A DNA stretch of 64,000 nt from Phoronis australis (Eukaryota; Phoronida; Phoronidae), in the NCBI GenBank assembly GCA_002633005.1, contig NMRA01000354.1, positions 391,298-455,297 on the forward strand. The letters are read 5' to 3'. Positions 13,601-25,600 of the stretch are shown one piece after another (within the stretch, counting starts at the first letter, position 1; every line of letters starts with the position of its first letter). Both the position numbers and the translations under genes were made by a program. The notes under the pieces are model-generated. The model ran no database searches and had not been told where the DNA came from. It saw nothing but the letters and a program-made list of their open reading frames with translations.

Positions 13601-16600
13601 CAAGGCAAGGAATAAAAACTCACACATGCTCTCCAGTGAATAGCGATTAACCAACAACAATATTGATATGCACTCTTCTTGTGCATTGCAAATGGCAGAT
13701 GTTAGGGGTGTTCATTATTTCAAAATTCTTACAAGAAGGAACAACACTTCTAAACAAATTGCCTCTAGGATGATATTTTAAGTACTTTGATGAATGACGG
13801 ACAAGAGGGTCGTCGAATTAAAACGAAAACCAACTTCTGTTAGCGCATCCATCCCTGCCATATATCTTTGTACCAAATTTCATCTAGTTGGGCCCAGCAG
13901 CTTTTGTCAAAAACTAAAATGGCCAACAAGAGGTTCTACAGTAGCCAAATCTGTCCGAAAATCAGCTGGTGCCGGTGCACACCAGCCATCTGTATGTCAA
14001 ATGTTATCACGATCCGTTGAGCAGTTTCTACATAATCCATGGACAAGCAATGACTTAAACAGTCAAAAACTAACAATAGTTGAATCCGTCCAAAAACTGA
14101 CTGGTGCTGGTGCAATTTCGCCACATACCTCTGTATCGAATTTCATCATGATCCGTCAATCAGTTTTTGAGATAATTGACACACAAGGAATGGCTTGTCC
14201 AAAACTAAAACGCCCAACATGGGATACCACAGTAGCCAAATCCATCTGAAAATCGATTGGTACTGGCGCATCCCTGCCAAGTACCTCTCAACCAAATTCC
14301 ATTATGATCCACCTAATGGTTCTTGAGATAATGACAGACCGACTGACGGACAGCCAAACGGACAGACGGGATGCCGAATATATGTGACCACAACAGTTTT
14401 TGTGGTGCAGAAAAATTCCATGTGAAATCACAACTCATGTCAGTTACCACAAATCTGCTTTTTACAAAGACACCTGTGAGCAATACTTTAGGCAACCACC
14501 AGGTGTCTCTGTCCATCATGTGTCTGTAATTTCAATGAGATTTTTTCAACTTCAAGAATATAGCAATCTCAAAGTGCTTCCACGAATGCTCTTAGACTGC
14601 TATGTCTAGTGAATATTGGAACTTGTCTGTCTGACTTCACATCCTTTTCATTAACAAATTCATCAGTTTTCCTAAGATCAAGTTGCCCATGACTTGAGTA
14701 AAGACATAGTGAGAAACTCGCAAGTGAGCCATTTTGTAGAATGAAATGAAAAAGATTTGCCTGGAAACTGTTATCAACAAAGACCTCCAAAAACCAGTTT
14801 ACACAACTAAATCCAAGTTTCAAACATAAACAATATTTCACAGATACCTGAGCTCATCACCAGACTCTTCACTCTCATCCTTTTCCACCTTTTTGTCTTT
14901 CTCAGATTTCTTCACATCATTACTGTGGTGTCCACCATCTCGCAACGACGATCTGCGCCGACCCTGAAGCAAAAGACAGCCACTGCGCATAACACTAAGA
15001 CTGTAATTTGTATGTGAACTAGCAATACATCAGGGAAACTTTGAGGAGTAGGTATGGTGAACGTATATTAGTATCCTATCAAACGGCTTTCTAAAACAGT
15101 ATCTGCAGTGTATACTGTAGAAGCCAAGTAAGAAGCAAGTCCCCAATCATCTACACAAAACAGTAATTCATTTTTCAGTTCTACAACTATCCAGACATAG
15201 GTTGATAACCAACAATAATTGAATTTGTCCACAAGTTCCAATATTTGTTGAATCCTGTTAATTTACTATAGTTATTTTGCGATAGTTAAGTGATGTATAT
15301 ATCTGAATATCAACCTCCAGTTATAATTTTTTACCTAAAACCGTAAAGACAGACCTTCCACTAAAGGAGAAAATATACTTGAATTGTTACACTAATGCAT
15401 ATTGTTTATTATTCAATAAATCATGTTTCAATTAAAATACATAAAAGACTACGTAATGCAGACTTAGCCAGACAATGAGATTTTGTCAGTGTAAAGCCAA
15501 ATTCAACCCATCTCAATGGCTGAGTACATGAACTAAACAAATATGCCATTTGTCCAGTTTAAGTTAAGATCCAAATTATGCGAACTTTACTGTATGTTGC
15601 ACAACATGACAACATAATGCTGCTAGCCCCTCCCATTCACTGTACAGTATTACAACTTAATGATGATAGCCCCTCCCACTGTACAGCATGACAAAATAAT
15701 GCAGCTAGCACCTCTCACTTACTGTACAGAGTGACAACATAACGCCGCTAGCCCCTCCCACTCACTGTATGTGAAGCGTGACAACATAATGCTGCAAGCC
15801 CCATTCACTCAATGTATGAACAGCGTGAGAACATAACGCCGCTAGCCCCTCCCACTCACCAGCTTCTTGAGCGATTCCTCCTCCTTCTTTGGCGATGACT
15901 CATCTTCAGACTCAATCCCCTTCTTAGACTGCTCCTCCTCTAATCTCGCCTTCGACGGCCGGCCCCTCCTTGGACTGTCTGGCCGTCGCGGGCTCTCACA
16001 CTTCTCAACATCAACTCGGTCTAGGCGACTCCTGCTGCGACGAGGTACCTCGTTTTCCGGAGGTTCTTCTTTCTTAAGTCGAGCACTGGGTTTCTAAACA
16101 GATACATTCGGAAACAACTCAATATCAATACTATAAACACACAACAGGGAACAACACAAACGTGTCAGCACAGCATGAGAATCTGTTGTACAGTGTAACC
16201 TTGGTATGTTTTTTCAAAAGCTAAACTAAATTTGAAATTTTCTATGTTAATGTTTTGTGTAGGCTAATAAACCAGATGAGAACACAACATTAAAATGTCC
16301 AAAAAATATGTTTTGCAAATTGGTCCTCAGAGCTGAAAACTTAAATTTTGATTAAATAAGACAACCTGGTACCAAAAAAAAGCAGCTTTTAAGATCTAAA
16401 AAGTGACAATTATTACCCTTTTAAGGCCATCACCATCGCTATCTGCCTTCAATGGCTTCTGACCATCTTTTATATCTTCTGACTGGACCTTGGACTTCTC
16501 TTCAGATTTTACTTTTGGTTTAACTTCTTTTAATTTTTCAGGTTTAATCTCTTTTAACTTCTCTGACTTAACTTCTTTAGATTTCTCAGGTTTAACTTCT

Positions 16601-19600
16601 TTCGGTTTTTCAGGCTTAACTTCTTTCGATTTCTCAGGCCTAACATCTTTTGATTTCTCTGGCCTAACTTCTTTCGCTTTCTCTAGCCTAACTTCTTTCG
16701 CTTTCTCTAGCTTAACTTCTTTCGACTTCTCAGGTTTTACTTCTTTCAACTTCTCCTCAGATTTAGCCTTCACTTTATCATCACCTCTAGGTTTTGATTT
16801 ATCTTCCATCTTTTCACCTACACCTTCCTTTTCCTTGTCTTTGTCAACATCTTTGTTCCTTACCTAAAATGTCCCCACAAATGTTGATGAAACGAAACAA
16901 CCAAAGCTTCATTAAACACCAATAAAAGCCACATAAAGCACTGCTATGCTCCTGCATGATGCATTCCCCACAGCAAACTATGAGTATGTTATTTCAACAA
17001 GGAAAACGGCTAAAAACAAGTCAGAAATGTTAAACAATGGNCGTTGTGCCTAGCAGTTTTTGTCAAAAACTAAAATGGCCAACAAGAGGTTCTACAGTAG
17101 CCAAATCTGTCCAAAAATCGGCTGGTGCCAGTGCATACCAGCCATCTGTATGTCAAATGTCATTACGATCCGTTGAGCACTTTCTACATAATCGACGGAC
17201 AAGCAATGACTTGAGCAGTCAAAAACTAACAATAGTTGAATCCATCCAAAAATTGACTGGTGCTGGCGCATTCTCGCCACATACCTCTGTATCGAATTTC
17301 ATCATGATCCGTCAAGCAGTTTTTGAGATAATTGACACACAAGGAATGGCTTGTCCAAAACTAAAACGCCCAGCATGGGATACCACAGTAGCCAAGTCCA
17401 TCTGAAAATCGATTGGTACTGGCGCATCCCTGCCAAGTACCTCTCAACCAAATTCCATCATGATCCACCTAATGGTTCTTGAGATAATGACAGACCGACT
17501 GACGGACAGCCGATCGGACGGACGGGATGCCGAATATATGTGTGGTGCAGAAAAATTCCATGTGAGATCACAACTCATGTCAGTTACCACAAATCTGCTT
17601 TTCACAAAGACACCTGTGAGCAATACTTTAGGCAGCCACCAGGTGTCTCTGTCCATCATGTGTCTGTAATTTCAACGAGATTTTTTCAATTTCAAGAATA
17701 TAGCAATCTCAAAGTGCTTCCACAAATGCTCTTAGACTGCTATCTCAAGTGAATATTGGAACTTGTCTGTCTGACTTCTCATCCTTTTCATTAACAAATT
17801 CATCAGTTTTCCTGAGATTAAGTTGCCCATGACTTGAGTAAAGACACAGCATACACATTGCACTTTGTACACTAGCAACATGGGCTTGTTTTGTTGTTTT
17901 TGGGAAGTTTTGGATATCTGCTACTTGAATTTTTGGCGAGTTGTATTTTTTTGATAGGATACTGAGGTCGTGTTTGGTTGGAAATACCCACCTGTCAACA
18001 TTTACAGGACAAAAATATGACCCACTTTTAATGAATTGTATACTTCTTTCACGAAGAACCACCCATAATTTATTTTTTTCGAAAGACAACCACCCATTCA
18101 TTTTTATTTCAACTGCCGTCCCCCCTCCCATATGGATTTTGCTTGAACAGAATTTTGACCACATACTTGTTCAATAGTCCTTTTGCGAGTTTATAACAAT
18201 AAGGCGAGATTATGTGAGACTTAACTGTGACGTCACAGGAAGTGGGGCAAAAGCATGTCGTTTGGCCATTTGCCAATACGGTAGCAGAGCGTATTCTGTT
18301 ATTTTCTTCGAATTTTTAGCCATTTAGTTAAAAAAATGCGAAACAAGCATTGCTGTTATGGCAAGTGAAATTCAGATTCGCACTACAATACGTTCTATGG
18401 CGTTCTGCACTAATTTCGTCCTGTGTATTTCAAACGGGCGGCACGCGAAATCTGCTCACTGATTAAGTGTTCATCTCGTCAAAAATACATTCTACACTTA
18501 AAATTATCACCTAAAAAGGCGCTTACTTTCTTCAGTGATCCTTTCTGCTTCTAAACATATCTTCGATGAAGCATAGCTACGGGAATTCAGGTGACTTTGG
18601 CAAATAATTCCAACTCCACTTTGTGGTTACTGCTAACTCTGCGTGAGCTATTTTGTAGAATGAAATGAAAAAGATTTGCCTGGAAACTGTTATCAACAAA
18701 GAACTCCAAAAACCAGTTTAATTACACAAATAAATGCTAGTCTTAAACATAAACAATATTTCACAGATACCTGAGCTCATCACCAGACTCTTCACTCTCA
18801 TCCTTTTCCACCTTTTTGTCTTTCTCAGATTTCTTCACATCATTACTGTGGTGTCCACCATCTCGCAACGACGATCTGCGCCGACCCTGAAGCAAAAGAC
18901 AGCCACTGCACGTAACACTAAGACTGTAATTCGTATGTGAACTAGAAATACATCAGGGAAGCCCTGCTTTCTAAAACAATATCTGCAGCGTATGTGTAGA
19001 AGCCAAGAGAGAAGCAAATCCCCGATCATCTTCACAAAAAAGTAATTCATTTTTTCAGTTCTACAACTATCCAGACCTAGGTCGATAGATTGCTAACCAA
19101 AAATAATTGAATTTGTCAACAACTTCCAATATTTGTTGCACAACATGACAACATAATGCTGCTAGCCCCTCCCATTCACTGTACAGTATTACAACTTAAT
19201 GATGATAGCCCCTCCCACTGTACAGCATGACAAAACAATGCAGCCAGCACCTCTCACTTACTGTACAGAGTGACAACATAACGCCGCTAGCCCCTCCCAC
19301 TCACTGTATGTGCAGCGTGACAACATAATGCTGCAAGCCCCATTCACTCAATGTATGAACAGCATGAGAACATAACGCTGCTAGCCCCTCCCACTCACCA
19401 GCTTCTTGAGCGATTCCTCCTCCTTCTTTGGCGATGACTCATCTTCAGACTCAATCCCCTTCTTAGACTGCTCCTCCTCTAATCTCGCCTTCGACGGCCG
19501 GCCCCGCCTTGGACTGTCTGGCCGTCGCGGGCTCTCACACTTCTCAACATCAACTCGGTCTAGGCGACTCCTGCTGCGACGAGGTACCTCATTTTCCGGA

Positions 19601-22600
19601 GGTTCTTCTTTCTTAAGTCGAGCACTGGGTTTCTAAACAGATACATTCAGAAACAACTCAATATCAATACTATAAACACACAACAGGGAACAACACAAAC
19701 GTGTCAGCACAGCATGAGAATCTGTTGTACAGTGTAACCTTGGTATGTTTTTTTAAAAGCTAAACTAAATTTGAAATTTTCTATGTTAATGTTTTGTGTA
19801 GGCTAATAAACCAGATGAGAACACAACATTAAAATGTCCAAAAAATATGTTTTGCAAATTGGTCCTCAGAGCTGAAAACTTAAATTTTGATTAAATAAGA
19901 CAACCTGGTACCAAAAAAAAGCAGCTTTTAAGATCTAAAAAGTGACAATTATTACCCTTTTAAGGCCATCACCATCGCTATCTGCCTTCAATGGCTTCTG
20001 ACCATCTTTTATATCTTCTGACTGGACCTTGGACTTCTCTTCAGATTTTACTTTTGGTTTAACTTCTTTTAATTTTTCAGGTTTAATCTCTTTTAACTTC
20101 TCTGACTTAACTTCTTTAGATTTCTCAGGTTTAACTTCTTTCGGTTTTTCAGGCTTAACTTCTTTCGATTTCTCAGGCCTAACATCTTTTGATTTCTCTG
20201 GCCTAACTTCTTTCGCTTTCTCTAGCCTAACTTCTTTCGCTTTCTCTAGCTTAACTTCTTTCGACTTCTCAGGTTTTACTTCTTTCAACTTCTCCTCAGA
20301 TTTAGCCTTCACTTTATCATCACCTCTAGGTTTTGATTTATCTTCCATCTTTTCACCTACACCTTCCTTTTCCTTGTCTTTGTCAACATCTTTGTTCCTT
20401 ACCTAAAATGTCCCCACAAATGTTGATGAAACGAAACAATCAAAGCTTCATTAAACACCAATAAAAGCCACATAAAGCACTGCTATGCTCCTGCATGATG
20501 CATTCCCCACAGCAAACTATGAGTATGTTATTTCAACAAGGAAAACGGATAAAAACAAGTCAGAATTGTTAAACAATGGATGACAGTTAATCCTTGACAG
20601 GGATAGACATGCCAAAGTTCATAAAGATACATCTACGACAGTCGTAGATATGGAGGCAGACACAAAACAAAAAATTATCCTATATGCGTGATAGTATGGC
20701 CATGAAATACGGGTCGTATTGTGAGGTTTGATAAGGAAGAACTACTTTTACATATTCAACCTGTTGAATATAGAATTTCCGTATTCCAACACACATTGAA
20801 TACAGATGCCTTTTTTCACGCCAAAATTCCCTCCTGAGCACACATTACACTATAATTGATAGAAACATGATTATATATATAGCATTACTTTGGGTTCAGG
20901 TCAGTGCGCAATACTTTCACAGGACAATACTATGAAATGAGATCTGAAAACTAAAACAAAAAAGTGAAGTAAAAATATTGTTGACAATGTTTCTTAATAT
21001 ACCGTGAAATTTTGCACCTGAGTAATACACTTAGATCACAAAAAGTCTGGAACTTGCCACAATATATTTGGGATTAGGAAAGCAATATACACTACAAATG
21101 CATGCCTCCTTTTGGTCACCTATTGCACTACACCAGTTGAGGTTCTTTACGGTCAAATATGAATCAATTTTTAAATTCGTTTTCAAAACAATCGAAATAC
21201 GTCGAGCCCCAAAGCCAAACTGCAACTTCTGTAAACACTGTGTTTTTGTCAATTTTACGATAAGTTTCGGAATACTTTCTACCAAAAAATGATAAGAACC
21301 GCATGCAAGGAGCATTTTTAAGAAGCGTCTGAACTTGCATCAGCCACAACATCTGGGTGTCCAGCACAGATATTACTCATCGAAGTCAAGAAAAATCGTC
21401 AGAAATGTAAGCAAACATTAATTTAGAAATAGATTTAGCTCAAACTCTGACGAAAATACCGAAAATAGCAGTTATGCACCCTAAGCCTGTAGCTGCTGTA
21501 AAATACAACTTGACTACCATGTAATGCAGGCTGCAAAAAATTCATTAATAAAAATTTTGCGTTCACGTATACGTGTCAAGCAATCTGCGATCATCATTGA
21601 TAGAAGATGACAAACGACACCAAAACAAGCGGAGCAATCTGTGTAAACCCGCTTCTTTAAAGAATCCTCCGTGGGGCGGATAGGATAAATGGGTTATACA
21701 ATGTTTATGTTTGTACCAGTGTGTTATTATATCTCGATTCGTGATATACACTTGGGGGCTCACTGCAATATTCCGAGTTATCCGCACAACAACCACGCCT
21801 TCCTCAGTCAGAACACATCTGTCACATTCCGTGACGACAGAGAGGAAGACATTAAAAACAGAGACGAAAATACTAGAGTTGCCACAAGAAAGATCCCTCC
21901 GATAAAGGAGCTTGTGCTGCCTTCTAACAAATTTCTGATATATTTCATAAAGATTTGACAGTCACACCAAAGATATAGAAGTGGACACAAGAACTGAAAC
22001 TGCAAAAGGAAGACAATTACGTGCAACAATCGAAGTCAACATCCTACCTTTTCCTCAGGAGTAGTCACTCCTGGCATCTTCCGCTCTGGTTTTGGAGATC
22101 TTGTAGCATCCTTCTCTCTGAACGACAGCAAGCTGCGGCGACCACCCTGGCCTCGACCTGGTCGACTAATAGTACCCATGGTGCTACCCAGTTTACGATA
22201 GAAGTCTTCAAAGGCATGCAAGTATCTGAAACAATTATAAGGGGGTTGAGTTGAGGTAAAGAAAACAGAACCACAGACTAAGAAATAGTGCGGGGAAATT
22301 CTTTGTCCTTCCAGTCCTATATTAGGTCCAAACGTCAACATTCTTTTTCTTATATATGCTGAAAAGGACATGCAGTCCAGTGCATCTTCTACATGTTCAC
22401 AGTGATCAATCACTGCGAGGCATGCAGGTGTCAAACAAGGAAACACACGGTGGCCAGCTCAGACAGTTGTAAGGCGATGCCCTACAATCTTTGCACAGGG
22501 GTGGATTTCCAATTATAATAGGTTAAATTTCACTCAATCGCAATGAACAGGACTACCCCGGTCAGTGGAGAATACATTTGTTCGTCTAGAATACTTGCAG

Positions 22601-25600
22601 TAGAAGATGCGACCAGAAAAAATGTTGTGAAGTGAGAAATTTCACCAGGGAATGCAGATTTTTCAAATGAAGACTTTAACACTCTGCGAAAAATTCTCTG
22701 ACTTCAGAGACCTTAAAGAAAATTCCAGACACTTGTAGCACACGAATAAAAAGAATAAACAAAGTTCAAGTGAAATATTTCCAGGGATGTGAAAGTTCTT
22801 TAAAAAAAGGTCTACAGGATCAAATGTCTAGGCAATATTTCGTCTACATCAGTTTCTATGCTCGCCAATTTAATGGTTTTGTATCATTTAAAACTTACCA
22901 CTTTAGGAACTATTTGCACAGAGGTGACATGAAAGTACAGTAGCTGTCATAAGTAATGTGACAAAATTCACATTACCCAGAGTAAACGGGTAACTACACT
23001 CTACTTACTTCTTATAAGCCTGTTTAATTTGGTAGGAGGCCGTGCTGACAACAGGCAGATTCATCTTGGAGTAAACTAGACGCCACTTCATTTGACTCGT
23101 CACCCGGTTGTAGCCGCCATACTTTTGTACCAGTTTGAATAATTTGTACAGGTTCAGGTCTCGGTTGCCCAGCGATGGGCCTTTATTTAGAGGCGTGCCT
23201 CGATCGTCCATGAACTTATAGAGTTGTGCCACAAAATGATCTTTCTCCTCTGTTTGCTCGTCATCAGAACTCTGCAACATTTCAACAAAATTTATAACAC
23301 ATCGAGTCGTAATCTTCAGAGCACAGGCATTGTAATCTAGCACCATACTGAGTGAGAGTTTAAGTCATTGACCTTTAATTACCATGCATTTGAATGTTTA
23401 ATACCTTAATTGAAAACAAGCACCACTTTGCAATAATTTTTCTTGTTCATGCAAAAAGAATAAAACAAGTGAATGAGGAACAAAACGATGCGATACTGCG
23501 AAGATTTCTCCAGGGCCAGCATGTATTCAATGATATGCAATTATCACTCATTGCCAAGTAGTTTTTCGCTTAAGACGGTCAGTCTTGACGGTTGCCAAAT
23601 CTCATACATTAGGTTGCAGCCGGTGACAGTTGATATCACTTACTTCATTCCCAGTCTCTTCACTCTCACTGTCAGAGCCCAATAACGCCTCTTTGTCCCA
23701 GTTGGCAGGTAGCTCTCTGTTATCAATGTACAATAAAGCCTTCTCGATGGCAGCTTTCAAGGACTTGTCTTCATTCTTCAAGGCTGTTTCTCGCGTGAAC
23801 TGTTTAACGTCTTTCTTCGATACACCAATACTGGAAAACATCAACAACCATAGGTAAAAGTCACTTATTTTCCTGCTAGGTGCCAAAATGATGCACCGAA
23901 TTTGGCATCACCCCATATATCAATGAGACTGCCAACCCACGTGGCACAAAATCTGTAATCTGCAAATAATAAATTAATTTTCAATATTTCTATGAAAAAT
24001 CTAGTTTAAACCAAAAGATGGTATAATACCCCTGAAACAACAAATTTCAGTTTTAAACCATGTTCAACAAAAAAATCATGTTCAACATTAAAAATTAATC
24101 ACGTCTACGCACTGCGGTCAACGTGGTAAATTCTACACCAGACCACAGCCAAACAATTTTTGATATCTCCTAATTCTCAATTCATGAAAGGGAAAGCCTG
24201 ATATGTAAATTACATTATACACATCTGGTACTCAAGATACGTCTTATTGGTTGGATTTTGTGACCACCACTTCAATAATTCATTGCATTTTTCTACGACG
24301 CTCTTTGGCCATCTGGTGTTGAAAATTCCGAATTTTTTTAAAAAATACCTTCAAAAAGGTATACATAGGATTGTTTGAGCCCTAAAAGTACGTAGAATAC
24401 AGGTAAATCTGCAACAGCAGGTAGTCCTACATCTGGCAATACATATCATAAAAGCAATGCAACACTTTTTCGACGAATTCAGTGTGGATATCTAAGGAAC
24501 ACAATAAAAACATGACGGAAATCTGAAAAACGGACGCAACAAAAAAAGGGAAATGTAGTCAATTTCATCACAAGAGAATCTTAGAAATTTTCTAGTACTT
24601 ACAATTTAGCATCTTTAAAGGATCTGACTAATATCTGATCCTTCTTGAGATCTGTACTGTGGGCACTGGACAGCACAGCCAACCCTGGGTACCAGGTTCT
24701 CCTTTTATCTCCCACTTCTATGATGAGGGTCTTTCCAACAAATGCGTCTCTCCTCGTCCTCGGCGTCCTCTTCTTCGCCAACTGTGTTTCTTCATCAGAT
24801 GAACTGTCCTCTGAATCATCGCCACTGCTGCACAGATGAAGATAACTAGTGATTGTTGATAATTAACCTCCACAAATGTTTTAAAGTGATAATATCAATG
24901 AGAAAAGCGGTTTTCTGAAATTAGCCCCCAATGCAGATTTGAACCTGGCCAAATGCTCAGCCGACGAGTTAAATCACACAAGATAAATGACAGTATTATG
25001 AATGTATTTAAATAATAAACACATCTGCACTGGTTTCAGCGAATGGTTGGCAGAAGTCAGAGAAAATTGGTCATTTGTGACAAAATCACACAAACACAGT
25101 GTATTTTATTGTTTTACAGGTTTTTCTTTAAATCCAACAATTCCAAAAATGTATTTTCGGCCATAAAAATGACAATGTCCCTTTCAGGCGATTCAGAAGC
25201 ATTTACTACAAAGAATGATGTTTGAAGAAGTGAAAGTACACAAGCGATTTTTTTGCTTGCCTAATGTTGACTGCCACTAGACATATGTATTAAAAATTAA
25301 CCATGCATGCACACTGATTTTCAATACCACTAAATGGCGATTAAAGTTTTTTTTATTTTTTCAAAAACATTTCATGTGACAAGAATTGAAAGCCCCTACG
25401 CAGCAACATCTTTGAAAATCACTGCTCAGGTGCATGTTTTGGTTGGAACCCTTGTTTTGTTTCTTTTTGATGTGTCAAGTTAATGTTCCTATTTGCGCGT
25501 GATATAACCCTGGACGAATGCAGATCATTCACCCTAACTACCTCGACTTATTGCGGTTTGAAGATTGCGATATCGGCTTGAACTATTAGCGCTGTGTTAC

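Larger units (their letters stand above)
13887..20579. repeat. Direct duplication of 3.2-3.5 kb carrying three ARID4 exons
   Basis: Left copy about 13,887-17,040; right copy 17,042-20,579. They share exons 9-11, introns and a minisatellite with only scattered differences. The right copy has an insertion of roughly 0.8 kb (about 17,849-18,640); the left copy has about 0.35 kb (15,250-15,597) missing from the right. The copies abut at the only N in the region, and each is truncated exactly there, as expected if two overlapping contigs or haplotypes were placed end to end. Confidence 0.9.

Noticed and set aside
13794-14249. 151-codon plus-strand open frame (and a partner at 17,037-17,405)
   Set aside because: Generated by a non-coding ~150-bp tandem repeat; no domain, and the copies do not conserve the frame beyond the repeat.
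16490-16867. Plus-strand frame of [10 protein letters not shown]-type repeats (and its copy at 20,029-20,406)
   Set aside because: Antisense shadow of the ARID4 exon 9 coding repeat.
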